Shown: positions 24,097-34,074, counted from the stretch's first letter. The stretch: 64,000 bases of DNA from an uncultured Lachnospiraceae bacterium (GCA_910586015.1 CAJUGJ010000005.1:82266-146265); one strand, 5' to 3'. The notes: a model not told the origin generated them from the letters alone. Made by a program: numbers and translations.

Positions 24097-27000
24097 ATGA
24101 CAAAAAAACAAAAAATTGGAATAGGGATTGGACTTGTTTTCGTAATCTTACTTGTGGTACTCCTAAATCTATCAGGCGGTGGCCAAAGTGCCTATACCAG
24201 TGCTGGAGAACTGCCGGAAATTACAATACAAACAAAGGAAAATACATTTGAAGCTGTATTAAATAATTGGAAGTCATCTGGGATAGAGATGGGAAAGGAA
24301 ACAATTCCTGTCTATTTGAATGGTGAGGAAAAAGTATCGGGATACCAAGGTTATGAAAAGATGGCATATCCAGTAAAACAGGGTGATGTTTTAAAGGGAA
24401 ATATAACAGTAACACAAGCAGGATTATATGCCCTTTATGCAGAGTATTATAATAATGGATTAAATACTCTAAAAAATGCAGTGAGTGTTCAGATTGATAA
24501 AGAAAGCCCTTATGAAGATGCAGAAAAAATATTTTTAACTCAGATGTATCAAAGTGCAGACTATCCATTTCGAACAGATCGCAATGGAAATGAGATCGTT
24601 CCTGATACATATCGTATGACAGAATGGTATGGGGAATTCTTTCACAGTATTAATCAAGGAACCTATGAAGCACTTTTATTTTATCTTCCTGCTGGAGAAC
24701 ATGAAATAACGATTACAATGGAACAGGGAGAAGTTTATTTTGGAGAACTTTGTTTTATGCCATATGACGAGATACCGTCTTATGAAGAGTATAAACAAAG
24801 GTGGAGTTTAGAAAGTGGAATAAAAGGGGCAGATGGAAAGTTATTTCATCTGTTAGAAGCAGAGCGTATCAGTAAAAAAAATAGTACCGCTCCAAGACCA
24901 GAATCAACTATGGATATAGAGACGAATCCTTATGTTTCCAATCTATTTTTACTGAGTACAATAGGTGGAAAGACATGGCAGGATAATGCAGAAGCGCTCT
25001 ATTATGATGTAGAAATTGAAGAGTCAGGATTTTACAATCTTTCTTTTAAAGTAAAACAAAATGAAAAAGAAAATACATATGTTTACCGTACAATAACGAT
25101 AGATGGAAAACCTCCGTTTGAAGAAGCAAAACATCTTGCATTTGCTTACTCGCAGAACTGGAATGTTGTAACGATTGGAACGAAGGAACAGTATTATCCT
25201 GTTTATCTGACAAAGGGAACACATACAATCGGAATTGAAGTAGATGCTACAATGTTTCAACCTATTTTTGATAGATTAAAGCAAATCGAAGAAGAGATTA
25301 GTGATATAGCATTAAATATCCGCAAAATTACTGGAAATAGTCAGGATACTTATAGAGATTGGGATATTTTAATGTATATTCCAAACTTAGATACTACGAT
25401 GTATCAGATTGCAGATGAATTAGGCGAAGTTTATGAGCTTATGACAAAACTTAACTGTGATATGACAAGAAACGAAGTATTGACTTCTTTGAAAATAGCA
25501 GAAAGACAGCTTCGGTCTTTAGCAGACGATCCAGATTCTATTCCAAATCATATGTCAATGCTTTCAGACGGAACAGGTTCAGTAGGTCAGATGTTGGGAA
25601 CGATCAGCCAAACCATGATGGAACAGCCACTTTCGCTTGATCAGATCTATCTTTGGCAAAACGATGCCACTCTGCCAGATTATAAAGCAGGATGGTTTAC
25701 AAAACGTTTGGAAAGTTTTAAATACTTTTTACATTCCTTTAGCAGTGAAACAGAAAAAGAAAATAAAGAAGAGATTGTATTAAATGTCTGGGTCAATCGG
25801 GCAAGAAATTATATTGATCTATTGCAAAATATGATAGATAAAGATTTTACTACAAAAACAGGAATTCGTGTAGAACTTTCTATCATGCCAAATGAACAAA
25901 AGATTATTTTAGCAAATACAATCAATACTCAGCCAGATGTCGCATTAGGACTTTCTGCATATCTACCATATGATTTGGCAATTCGTGGAGCAGTAAGCGA
26001 ATTGAGCCAGATGGAAGGATTTGCAGAAACCGCAGGTCAACTGTCGGCTGGAGCGATTGCAGGATATATGTATGATGGAGGAATTTATGGACTTCCAGAA
26101 ACGCAAGATTTTTATGTCACCTTTTATCGTAAAGATCTATTAGAAGCCCTTTCTATTCCTATACCAGATACATGGGAAGAAGTCATAGCGATTCTTCCTG
26201 AATTACAACGATATGGCATGAACTATTATGTTCCATTAGCGACAACCGGAAGTTTTAAAACATTTGCTATGACTTTGCCATTTTTCTATCAGTTTGGTTC
26301 TACCCTTTATTCACAAAATGGTTCTAATGTAATGATAAACGATGAGGCGGGAATTCGGGCAATGCAGTTTATGACAGATCTGTTTACTATCTATGGACTT
26401 CCTTCTCAAGTTGGAGACTTCTATCAGTCATTTCGAAATGGAACACTTCCAATCGGTGTTTCTAACTTTGCAACTTATTTAAAAGTAGATGCAGCCGCTA
26501 CAGAACTTGCAGGGAAATGGGACATTGCACCTATGCCGGGAATAAAACAAGAAGATGGATCAATTAAGCGTTCTTCTATAGGACCGGGTGCTTCTACAGT
26601 AATTTTTAAAAAATCAGAATATCAAAAAGAAGCATGGAAGTTTTTACAGTGGTGGTTATCTGCAGAAACCCAAGAGGAATTTGGAACACAATTAGAATTG
26701 CTCTATGGCAGTGAATATATTTGGAATACTGCAAATTTAACTGCTTTTCAAAAGATGCCATTTGATGAAACACATAAACAGATTATTTTAAAACAGTGGG
26801 AATCTCTTTTTGAAGTACCAAGAACTCCTGCAAACTATATGGTAGAGCGGGGAATCAGTAATGTCTGGAACGAGATTGTATTTGAAGGAGAAAATACAAG
26901 ATCAGCCTTAGATGATGCTGTGATTGAAATGGATCGAGAACTCAATAGAAAGCTAGAGGAGTTCGGATATATAAAAGATGGAGTTCTGATTAGAAATTAT

Positions 27001-27102
27001 CAGATTCCAAGTACAGAAGAAGTTTTAAAATTAATAGAACAGGCAAAAAGAAAGGAAGGAGAGAACGGAAATGAGAAAGAAAAAGAAACAAAAGCTCAAT
27101 AA
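24097..27102 (+). CDS. Membrane-tethered fusion of carbohydrate-binding-like modules and a solute-binding protein
   Basis: The 1001-residue protein begins with a membrane span (GIGIGLVFVILLVVLLNL, residues 8-25) without a lipobox. Two beta-rich modules follow, near residues 50-230 and 270-390. Both contain family-6/35-like phrases such as QAGLYALYAEYYNNGLNTLKNAV and ESGFYNLSFKVKQ, then TIDGKPPF. A helical stretch (about 395-555) resembles a coiled or stalk region. Residues about 560-960 are a family 1 solute-binding protein: IVLNVWVNRARNYIDLLQNMID, PDVALGLSAYLPYDLAIRGAV, GIYGLPETQDFYVTFYRKDLL and WKFLQWWLSAETQEEFG. The end overlaps the next permease gene by 32 bases. It probably captures glycans at the surface and hands them to the importer. 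Its size and architecture are unusual for an SBP. Confidence 0.75.
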   Translation: MTKKQKIGIGIGLVFVILLVVLLNLSGGGQSAYTSAGELPEITIQTKENTFEAVLNNWKSSGIEMGKETIPVYLNGEEKVSGYQGYEKMAYPVKQGDVLKGNITVTQAGLYALYAEYYNNGLNTLKNAVSVQIDKESPYEDAEKIFLTQMYQSADYPFRTDRNGNEIVPDTYRMTEWYGEFFHSINQGTYEALLFYLPAGEHEITITMEQGEVYFGELCFMPYDEIPSYEEYKQRWSLESGIKGADGKLFHLLEAERISKKNSTAPRPESTMDIETNPYVSNLFLLSTIGGKTWQDNAEALYYDVEIEESGFYNLSFKVKQNEKENTYVYRTITIDGKPPFEEAKHLAFAYSQNWNVVTIGTKEQYYPVYLTKGTHTIGIEVDATMFQPIFDRLKQIEEEISDIALNIRKITGNSQDTYRDWDILMYIPNLDTTMYQIADELGEVYELMTKLNCDMTRNEVLTSLKIAERQLRSLADDPDSIPNHMSMLSDGTGSVGQMLGTISQTMMEQPLSLDQIYLWQNDATLPDYKAGWFTKRLESFKYFLHSFSSETEKENKEEIVLNVWVNRARNYIDLLQNMIDKDFTTKTGIRVELSIMPNEQKIILANTINTQPDVALGLSAYLPYDLAIRGAVSELSQMEGFAETAGQLSAGAIAGYMYDGGIYGLPETQDFYVTFYRKDLLEALSIPIPDTWEEVIAILPELQRYGMNYYVPLATTGSFKTFAMTLPFFYQFGSTLYSQNGSNVMINDEAGIRAMQFMTDLFTIYGLPSQVGDFYQSFRNGTLPIGVSNFATYLKVDAAATELAGKWDIAPMPGIKQEDGSIKRSSIGPGASTVIFKKSEYQKEAWKFLQWWLSAETQEEFGTQLELLYGSEYIWNTANLTAFQKMPFDETHKQIILKQWESLFEVPRTPANYMVERGISNVWNEIVFEGENTRSALDDAVIEMDRELNRKLEEFGYIKDGVLIRNYQIPSTEEVLKLIEQAKRKEGENGNEKEKETKAQ

Positions 27103-27976
27103 AGAGTCAACAGCCTACTTTTTTCTGTCACCGTATCTACTCCTGTTTACGGTATTTATTATAGTTCCTGTAATTATGGCAATTATTTTATCGTTTACTT
27201 CTTTTGACTCTGTAAACTTTCCAAAATTTACAGGACTTAAAAACTATATTACTCTGTTTACAACAGATAGTGTTTTTATGCAGAAGGTATTGCCAAACAC
27301 GATAAAATTCTCTCTAATTGTAGGACCACTTGGATATGCACTTTCCTTTTTATTAGCATGGATGTTAGCACAGATTCCTCATAAGCCAAGAACGATTTAT
27401 GCCTTAATTATTTATTCTCCATCTTTGACTTCTGGAGTTGCGATGACAGTTATCTGGAAAGTATTATTTAATGGGGATCAGACTGGATATTTAAACAGTG
27501 TATTGCTAAACTTAGGGATTATCAGAGAGCCAATCCAATGGCTTCAGTCTACAGATTATTTAATGCCAGTTATGATGTTAGTTGCCCTTTGGAGTAGTAT
27601 GGGTGTTGGATTTTTAGCAATGTTAGCGGGTGTATTAAATATTAATCAGGAATTATATGAAGCAGGCTATATCGATGGAATTTCAAATCGTTTTCAAGAG
27701 ATTATGTATATTACGATTCCGTCCATGAAGCCACAGATGCTGTTTGGTGCGGTTATGGCAGTAGTAAATACATTCCAAACTGGTGCAATCGGAGTTTCTC
27801 TCTCCGGTGCAAATCCAACCCCACAGTATGCTGGACAGCTTATGCTAAATCATATTGAGGACTATGGTTTTTTACGGTATGAAATGGGATATGCGGCTGC
27901 TATTTCCGTAGTATTGTTGCTTATCATTTACATCAGCAGTAAAGTAATTTACAGGCTGTTAGGAGAAAAAGAATAG
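27071..27976 (+). CDS. ABC sugar importer permease (MalF type), pair 1
   Basis: The 301-residue membrane protein has six predicted spans (for example YLLLFTVFIIVPVIMAIIL near residues 22-40) and the cytoplasmic coupling loop EAGYIDGISNRFQEIMYITIP near residues 198-218, the EAA motif that contacts the ATPase. It is the MalF/UgpA-type partner. The start overlaps the upstream fusion gene by 32 bases, with GGAAGGAGAG as ribosome binding site, indicating coupled translation. No ATPase gene lies in the locus, so a shared MsmK/MsmX-type ATPase encoded elsewhere is expected. The substrate is inferred from neighbours to be beta-1,2-glucooligosaccharide. Confidence 0.9.
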   Translation: MRKKKKQKLNKESTAYFFLSPYLLLFTVFIIVPVIMAIILSFTSFDSVNFPKFTGLKNYITLFTTDSVFMQKVLPNTIKFSLIVGPLGYALSFLLAWMLAQIPHKPRTIYALIIYSPSLTSGVAMTVIWKVLFNGDQTGYLNSVLLNLGIIREPIQWLQSTDYLMPVMMLVALWSSMGVGFLAMLAGVLNINQELYEAGYIDGISNRFQEIMYITIPSMKPQMLFGAVMAVVNTFQTGAIGVSLSGANPTPQYAGQLMLNHIEDYGFLRYEMGYAAAISVVLLLIIYISSKVIYRLLGEKE

Positions 27977-27987
27977 GAGGGATTTTC

Positions 27988-28860
27988 ATGGCAAAGCTTG
28001 GCGGCAGCAGGATGAACCCAACTAGATTTCATAAAAGCCAGATTAAATTTTTTATCATTTTGACAGCAGTTGCTGTTTTTATGGGTTTACCTATCCTGTT
28101 TATTATCCTTCAGGCATTTAAACCAATCGATGAATTATTTGCCTATCCACCGAAGTTTTTTGTAAAAAATCCTTCCTTGGGTAATTTCAAAAAATTATTT
28201 CAGTTAATGGATACTTCCAATGTACCAATTTCACGTTACTTTTTCAACAGCTTGCTTTCCACTGGAATCACAGTATTGCTTACTTTGGTTATCAGTGCAT
28301 TTGCTGGCTATGCACTTTCTAAAAAGAAGTTTCGTACAAAAACAGTTGTTATGGAAATCAATAATCTGGCATTGATGTTTGTACCAGCAGCAGTTATGAT
28401 TCCAAAGTATTTAATTACTTATGGGGTTGGCATGATTGACAGTTTTCTAGCACATATTTTCCCAGCTCTTGCAATGCCAGTTGGATTGTTTTTAATCAAA
28501 CAGTTTATTGATCAGATTCCAAATGAATTAATTGAAGCAGCACAGATTGACGGAGCAAAAGAACTTCAAATCTTTCGTAACATTATTATTCCAATGACAC
28601 GTTCTGCACTGGCAACTGTAACAATTTTAGCATTTCAAGCTTCTTGGAACAGTGTAGATGCGTCTACTATGTATATCAGCAAAGAAAAGTTAAAAACCTT
28701 TTCCTTCTATTTATCTACACTGACAACGACCGGAAATGATGTAGTAGGACAGGGAATGGCAGCGGCTGCAACATTAATTATGTTTGTGCCAAATTTAGTA
28801 ATTTTTATTTTAATGCAAAAGCAGGTTATGGCGACTATGGCACATTCAGGAATCAAATAA
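27988..28860 (+). CDS. ABC sugar importer permease (MalG type), pair 1
   Basis: The 290-residue permease carries the N-terminal span FFIILTAVAVFMGLPILFIILQAFKP and the EAA loop ELIEAAQIDGAKELQIFRNIIIP near residues 178-200. It ends in the short MalG-type tail MATMAHSGIK. It follows its MalF-type partner by 11 bases, with AGGAGGG as ribosome binding site, and the two form one transport channel. It is more typical of the GanQ/MalG branch than the second pair's MalG-type protein. Confidence 0.9.
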   Translation: MAKLGGSRMNPTRFHKSQIKFFIILTAVAVFMGLPILFIILQAFKPIDELFAYPPKFFVKNPSLGNFKKLFQLMDTSNVPISRYFFNSLLSTGITVLLTLVISAFAGYALSKKKFRTKTVVMEINNLALMFVPAAVMIPKYLITYGVGMIDSFLAHIFPALAMPVGLFLIKQFIDQIPNELIEAAQIDGAKELQIFRNIIIPMTRSALATVTILAFQASWNSVDASTMYISKEKLKTFSFYLSTLTTTGNDVVGQGMAAAATLIMFVPNLVIFILMQKQVMATMAHSGIK

Positions 28861-28874
28861 GGGGGGAAGCACAG

Positions 28875-30896
28875 ATGAAACGCAAAATACGATATCTAAC
28901 AGCTTTAGCTGTTCTTCTGCTCTTAAGTTTAAGTGGAATTGGTTCCATGTTTTTAAATGCTGGAGTACCATATGTCACATGGACTCAAGGACCAAATGGA
29001 TATATTACAGAAACGCAGACTGCCTATCTTCCAGAAAGAGTATTAAAGCTTGGGTTAAATAGCCCTGAAGATCTGTTTGTGGATTTGGATGGAACTTTAT
29101 ATATCTGTGACACTGGAAATGCCAGAATTGTAAAAGTTTATACAGATGGAACCACCTTTGAAATTTCAGGAGAACCATTAGTTAAGCCAACCGGAATTTA
29201 TGTTGCAAATGGTTTTATTTATGTAGCGGACTATGGTTCAGCACAAATTCATATCTATGACCAAATGGGAAGTCTGCAAAAAAGTATTGGAAAGCCAGAT
29301 GAAGTTTTATTTGGAGCAAATACTAAATTTTTGCCAAGAAAGTTGACTGTAGATTTAAGAGGGAATATCTATATAGTATCAGAAGGATCTATTTCTGGTC
29401 TGATGCAGTTAAATAATCAAGGGGAATTTTTGGGGTATTTTGGAGCCAATCAAACAGCTACTACATTAAAGATGATTTTACAAAAGACCTTTTTTACAGA
29501 AGAACAGATGAATAAACTCTTTAAAAATACTCCTCCTAGCTTAAATAATGTAACAATCGATTCTCAAGGATTAATTTATACTGTAACAAAGGCAGATGTT
29601 TCTGATCCAGTAAAAAAGTTAAGTATTTCAGGAAGTAACTTATATCCATCTCAAATGGTTACAAATGCCCAAGTGGTAGATGCAGCAGTAGACGCAGATG
29701 GAAATACTTATACAGTAGATGCTTCTGGTGTGATTTTTGAATATGACAGTTATGGAGATCTGTTATTTGCATTTGGTTCAAAAGAAACCGGATTAGATCG
29801 GATGGGATTGGTTGCAATGCCATCTGCAATCGCTGTGACTACAGATGGACGCTTATTCGTTTTAGATCAGGCAAAAGGAATGGTTCAAGAGTACAAAATG
29901 ACAGAATTTGCCGTTAAAGTACATGAGGGGATTAAACTTTATAAAGCAGGATTATATGAACAAAGTGAACAGATCTGGCAGGAAATTAAAAAAATGAATA
30001 GTTCCTTTGTTATGGCATATGAGGCATTGGGAAAGTCAAGTTTTAAAAAACAGAATTATACTCAATCCATAGAATTTTATAAGATTGCAGGAAACAAAAA
30101 TGGATATTCTCAAACTCTTTGGGAAAATCGGAATAAATGGCTGACAGATTATCTTGGGAGTGTAATTTTAATTTTAATTGCTATAGGTATTCTATGGAAA
30201 ATTATAAAATGGTTGGATAAGAAAAAGAACATATTACAGCCAGTACGAGAAGTTCTTGCCAAAGTAACAAATACAACTATTTGGAAACAGTTATTCTTTG
30301 GAAAGAAATTAATCAGACATCCATCGGATTGTTATTATGATCTCAAATATAAAGGTGCAGTTTCTGTAAAAACAGCTACTTTTTGGTATTTATGGTTGTT
30401 TATCTTGCAACTTACAGGAATTTATGTAACAGGTTATATTTTTAATGATGCACTACCTCAATATATGAGTTTATCAAGAGAATTACTCTGGGTAGTTCTT
30501 CCGATTGGACTGTGGTTAGTCTGCAATTATCTTGTCAGTACCATTACAGATGGAAAGGGAAAATTTAAAGATATTTATTGTGGAACAATCTATGCGTTAA
30601 GCCCTTATCTATATATTGCTCTTCCATTACAGATTTTATCAAATGTATTAACGCAAAATGAAGCGTTTGTATATTCCTATGGATTTTTAGTATTGTATGC
30701 TTGGTCAGCAATTTTATTTTTTACTATGGTAAAAGAAATTCATCAATATTCAGCAAAACAGGCAGTAAAAAATATTTTACTTACTTTGTTTACAATCTTA
30801 CTATTTGTATTATTAGCTTTTATTTTATATCTGTTGTTCCAGCAGATGAAAGACTTTTTTGTCAATGTTGTAAAGGAGGTTGGTATCCGTGCGTAA
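28875..30896 (+). CDS. NHL-propeller / TPR / Yip1-like membrane protein, function unknown
   Basis: This 673-residue protein joins several parts. A signal or anchor span covers residues 6-28. Residues about 45-345 are an NHL-type beta-propeller (LNSPEDLFVDLDGTLYICDTGNARIVKV, given in part, then KPTGIYVANGFIYVADYGSAQIHIYD and AVTTDGRLFVLDQAKGMVQEY). Residues 350-410 are TPR-like (GIKLYKAGLYEQSEQIWQEI and SFKKQNYTQSIEFYKIAG). A span near 428-446 follows, then a five-span C-terminal domain (about 490-660) resembling Yip1-family membrane domains. The propeller would face outside. It sits between permease pair 1 and the DUF5696-type gene, 14 bases after the former. It may sense or organise the transporter or bind glycan; no function is established. 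A weak alternative is an accessory folding factor. Confidence 0.65.
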   Translation: MKRKIRYLTALAVLLLLSLSGIGSMFLNAGVPYVTWTQGPNGYITETQTAYLPERVLKLGLNSPEDLFVDLDGTLYICDTGNARIVKVYTDGTTFEISGEPLVKPTGIYVANGFIYVADYGSAQIHIYDQMGSLQKSIGKPDEVLFGANTKFLPRKLTVDLRGNIYIVSEGSISGLMQLNNQGEFLGYFGANQTATTLKMILQKTFFTEEQMNKLFKNTPPSLNNVTIDSQGLIYTVTKADVSDPVKKLSISGSNLYPSQMVTNAQVVDAAVDADGNTYTVDASGVIFEYDSYGDLLFAFGSKETGLDRMGLVAMPSAIAVTTDGRLFVLDQAKGMVQEYKMTEFAVKVHEGIKLYKAGLYEQSEQIWQEIKKMNSSFVMAYEALGKSSFKKQNYTQSIEFYKIAGNKNGYSQTLWENRNKWLTDYLGSVILILIAIGILWKIIKWLDKKKNILQPVREVLAKVTNTTIWKQLFFGKKLIRHPSDCYYDLKYKGAVSVKTATFWYLWLFILQLTGIYVTGYIFNDALPQYMSLSRELLWVVLPIGLWLVCNYLVSTITDGKGKFKDIYCGTIYALSPYLYIALPLQILSNVLTQNEAFVYSYGFLVLYAWSAILFFTMVKEIHQYSAKQAVKNILLTLFTILLFVLLAFILYLLFQQMKDFFVNVVKEVGIRA

Positions 30897-33126
30897 AAAG
30901 ATAGTATTAGGGGCTGCCTTAATAGTAATGGCTGTAACTTTTGCTCTAGCGACAAAGGGTAGAAGAAGTACTTTTGCATCTGAGGAGAAAAAAACGGAAC
31001 TGACGACTTTAGATAATAAATCAACTCAAATAGAGAGCGGAAAAGTCTATGAAGTCAGTGCAGAACGTTTGGAGGAGTTTAAAAAGTTATGTGAAAGTAC
31101 CACTCATGAATTATACTTAAATGAAGGTACTTTAGGAATTCAAATTTTAGATAAACAGACAGGATTTGTATATACTTCCACTGGAACAGATGTAGAGGGA
31201 ATGAATGAGACGTGGTCTAATTTTATGTATTCTGGAGTTACTGTTGAATATGCAGACAAAAAAAATAAAGTCATTCGAAAACCTCTTACCTTATCAGATG
31301 CTAAAATTGGACTGACAAAACGAAGTGATGGATTTGATGCAGAGATAACTTATCAGGAAGCAGGTATTACATTAAAACTTTCTGTGACTTTAGAAGGGGA
31401 AGACCTCGTTGTACAGGTACCAGAGGAAAGTATAAAAGAAACGGGAGAATATAAACTTCAAACAATATATTTGTATCCATTTTTAGGAGCTACTAAGGGG
31501 ACACAAAATAATGGATATTTCTTTGTTCCAGATGGATGTGGAGCTTTGATTCGTACAAATCAAGAGGAACTTTTAGTTACTTCTCCTTATGTGAAACGGG
31601 TATATGGAAATGATTTTGGTATGGGTGATTTTACAACTTCACAGGAAAATAGTCTTTTAAAAGATCCAAAACAGATTTATATTCCGATATATGGAATTAT
31701 CTTACAACAAGGAGAAGATAAAGGACAGGGATTTGCAGCAGTTTTAGAAGAGGGAGAAGAATATGCCGATTTAGAAGCCTATGTAAGCGGACTTTCTGGC
31801 CCATATAATTTTATGACTGCTAAATTTGTCTACCGTCAGATCTATAAACAAGCAGTAGATCAAAATGGAACGGTTATGCTTACCAATCAAGAAAAGTACA
31901 ATAAAACAGGAATTCGAACAAGGTATCATTTTCTTTCTGGCAAGCAGGCAGATTATGTAGGAATTGCTAACTTTTATAGAAACTATCTGATCGAAAACGA
32001 AGCATTAACACCTAGTAAAAAACAAGAAACAATTCCAATGAAATTAGAATTTTTGGCTTCTGAATTAGAATCTGGAATGTTTGGATATTCTACAATCGTA
32101 ATGACTGAAATAAAAGATATGCAGCAGATCATAAAAGAACTAAAAGAAAGTGGAATACAAAATCAAACCGTTGTCGTTTCAGGTTATGGAAAAGAAGGGG
32201 CAAGTGGTTCGATGCCAAGCAAAGTAAAACTCACAGGAAAAATTGGCAGTCGATCCGAATGGGATAATTTTGTTTCACAGATACACCAAGATGGAAACAG
32301 AGTAGAACTCTATATTGACGAAATGAAAGCTTTTAAAACAGGCGGTAATTATAGTCAGGGAAAAGATGTAGTTCAGGGAATTAATAAAGAATTAGTAAAT
32401 GGATTCCGATATGGTTTGTTTTATTATCTTAATTCTTCTTTTGTGGCAGAACAATTAAAAACAGAAGGAAAATCTGCAGAGAAACTAAAAGTAGATGGAA
32501 TTGCAGTAGATACATCTGGATTTTCTCTATTTTCTAATTGGAACAAAAAAAATACAATCACTCGAAAGGAAGCAAAAGAGCAATTAAAGGAGAGTGCAAA
32601 ACAGGGAATAGAGAAATCCTTTTATTCACCAAACAGTTATTTATTTGCCCAAACAAAAGCACTTTATGATATTCCTATGGAAAGTTCTCAATATCTCATT
32701 TTTACAGATACGGTTCCATTTTTGCAGATGGTATTAAAGGGACTGATTCCTTACTATGCCTCAGCTTCTAATTTTAATGCTGACACAGTAAATGAACAAT
32801 TAAAAAAGATTGAATACGGTGCATATCCCTCCTATTATCTGACCAAAAAAGATCCGATTGAATTATATAATACTTTGTCTGCTTGGTTATTTACTTCAGC
32901 CTATGATGTTTGGAAAGAGCCTTTAATTGCAGAATACCATATGTTAAATGAAGCATTGGCAAAGGTGGAAGGAGCCTATCTAATTGATCATGAGATGGTA
33001 GCAGAAAATGTAGCAGTCACTACCTATTCAAATGGAGTAAAACTTGCTATTAATTATAATCAAAACAGTGTTGATGTAGAAGGAACTAAAGTAGCAGGAA
33101 AAAGCTTTGCAGTCATTTTGCAGTAG
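30889..33126 (+). CDS. Exported DUF5696-type protein, candidate glycosidase-like
   Basis: The 745-residue product has an N-terminal signal segment (RKKIVLGAALIVMAVTFALA). A beta-rich domain (about 70-310) contains YLNEGTLGIQILDKQTGFVYTST, and GYFFVPDGCGALIRTN near residue 210. A region with TIM-barrel character (about 330-650) has MKLEFLASELESGMFGY, VVVSGYGKEGASG, ELYIDEMKAF near residue 477 and VDGIAVDTSGFSLFSNW near 540. I recognise it as DUF5696. The layout (beta-sandwich then barrel) resembles clan-D-like glycoside hydrolases, and the acidic residues on predicted strand ends could be catalytic. The preferred start is GTG at 30889, eight bases after AAGGAGGT, overlapping the upstream gene's end. 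Activity is unproven; a noncatalytic glycan-binding role is equally possible. Confidence 0.65.
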   Translation: MRKKIVLGAALIVMAVTFALATKGRRSTFASEEKKTELTTLDNKSTQIESGKVYEVSAERLEEFKKLCESTTHELYLNEGTLGIQILDKQTGFVYTSTGTDVEGMNETWSNFMYSGVTVEYADKKNKVIRKPLTLSDAKIGLTKRSDGFDAEITYQEAGITLKLSVTLEGEDLVVQVPEESIKETGEYKLQTIYLYPFLGATKGTQNNGYFFVPDGCGALIRTNQEELLVTSPYVKRVYGNDFGMGDFTTSQENSLLKDPKQIYIPIYGIILQQGEDKGQGFAAVLEEGEEYADLEAYVSGLSGPYNFMTAKFVYRQIYKQAVDQNGTVMLTNQEKYNKTGIRTRYHFLSGKQADYVGIANFYRNYLIENEALTPSKKQETIPMKLEFLASELESGMFGYSTIVMTEIKDMQQIIKELKESGIQNQTVVVSGYGKEGASGSMPSKVKLTGKIGSRSEWDNFVSQIHQDGNRVELYIDEMKAFKTGGNYSQGKDVVQGINKELVNGFRYGLFYYLNSSFVAEQLKTEGKSAEKLKVDGIAVDTSGFSLFSNWNKKNTITRKEAKEQLKESAKQGIEKSFYSPNSYLFAQTKALYDIPMESSQYLIFTDTVPFLQMVLKGLIPYYASASNFNADTVNEQLKKIEYGAYPSYYLTKKDPIELYNTLSAWLFTSAYDVWKEPLIAEYHMLNEALAKVEGAYLIDHEMVAENVAVTTYSNGVKLAINYNQNSVDVEGTKVAGKSFAVILQ

Positions 33127-33150
33127 CGAAAAGCAGAAATGGAGGAAATC

Positions 33151-34074
33151 ATGAAACTTAAAATGAGCCGAAAAGCGAGAGAAAATATGCTTGGCTATGC
33201 CTTTGTTTCCATCTGGATTATCGGTTTTTTAATTTTTACCTTAATACCGATTGTACGGACATTTCTGTTTAGCTTTCATAAAATTACAATTACAGCAGAT
33301 GGAATTCGGCAAAATTTTATTGGAATGTCCAATTATAAGGATGCTTTTTTATCCGACGTAAAATTTGTTGATGTTTTAATTGAGTATGTAGGAGAAATTA
33401 TTTTATATGTTCCAATTGTCATTGTCTTTGCTTTGGCAATTTCCCTGATTTTAAATATGAAACTCAAAGGAAAGGGCTTTTTTAGAACTTTGTTTTTCCT
33501 TCCAGTAATTATTATTTCTGGACCTGTTATGGAAGAGTTTATCGATCAGGGAGTTACTTCCATTCAGGGAGTAGATCAAATGTCATTTTATAAGGATTTA
33601 ATTTTTGCACTTCCTGAATTTTTAGGAACATTATTAAATACTTTGGTCAATTCCTTTGTCATGATTTTATGGTTTTCTGGAGTTCAGATTTTAATTTTTT
33701 TATCTGCCTTACAAAAAATTGATCGCCCGATCTATGAAGCAGCACAAATTGATGGAGCTTCCAGATGGGAAGCATTTTGGAAAATTACTCTGCCAACGAT
33801 GCGTCCAATGATTATATTAAATATTGTATATACCATTATTTCAATTTCTACCTTTACACTCAATGAAGTTATTATTGTAATTCAAGAGAATTCATTCAGC
33901 TCTACAACAGGATTGGGTTATGCAGCTGCTCTAGCTTGGATTTACTTTATTATATTACTTCTTATCATCGGTATTTTTATGTTATTATATGGTCCAAAGA
34001 AAGAGAATCCATATGGAGAAAAAATTAAAAAGCAAAAAAGGAAAGGAGGACGCCATGCAAAGGTTAGTCAATAA
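33151..34074 (+). CDS. ABC sugar importer permease (MalF type), pair 2
   Basis: This 307-residue permease has an N-terminal span AFVSIWIIGFLIFTLIPIV and the EAA loop PIYEAAQIDGASRWEAFWKITLPTM near residues 190-214. It carries a basic C-terminal tail (GPKKENPYGEKIKKQKRK). It belongs to the MalF/YtcP-YteP-like set. The in-frame ATG at 33139 overlaps the GGAGG ribosome binding site; the ATG at 33151 is the better start. It is the second permease set in the operon, placed after the DUF5696-type gene. With two binding proteins and two permease pairs, the locus may encode two importers. Confidence 0.9.
   Translation: MKLKMSRKARENMLGYAFVSIWIIGFLIFTLIPIVRTFLFSFHKITITADGIRQNFIGMSNYKDAFLSDVKFVDVLIEYVGEIILYVPIVIVFALAISLILNMKLKGKGFFRTLFFLPVIIISGPVMEEFIDQGVTSIQGVDQMSFYKDLIFALPEFLGTLLNTLVNSFVMILWFSGVQILIFLSALQKIDRPIYEAAQIDGASRWEAFWKITLPTMRPMIILNIVYTIISISTFTLNEVIIVIQENSFSSTTGLGYAAALAWIYFIILLLIIGIFMLLYGPKKENPYGEKIKKQKRKGGRHAKVSQ

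Noticed and set aside
24221..24610. 129-codon minus-strand open frame within the CBM-SBP gene
   Set aside because: It is antisense to a clear coding region, with a His/Leu-rich composition typical of a shadow frame.
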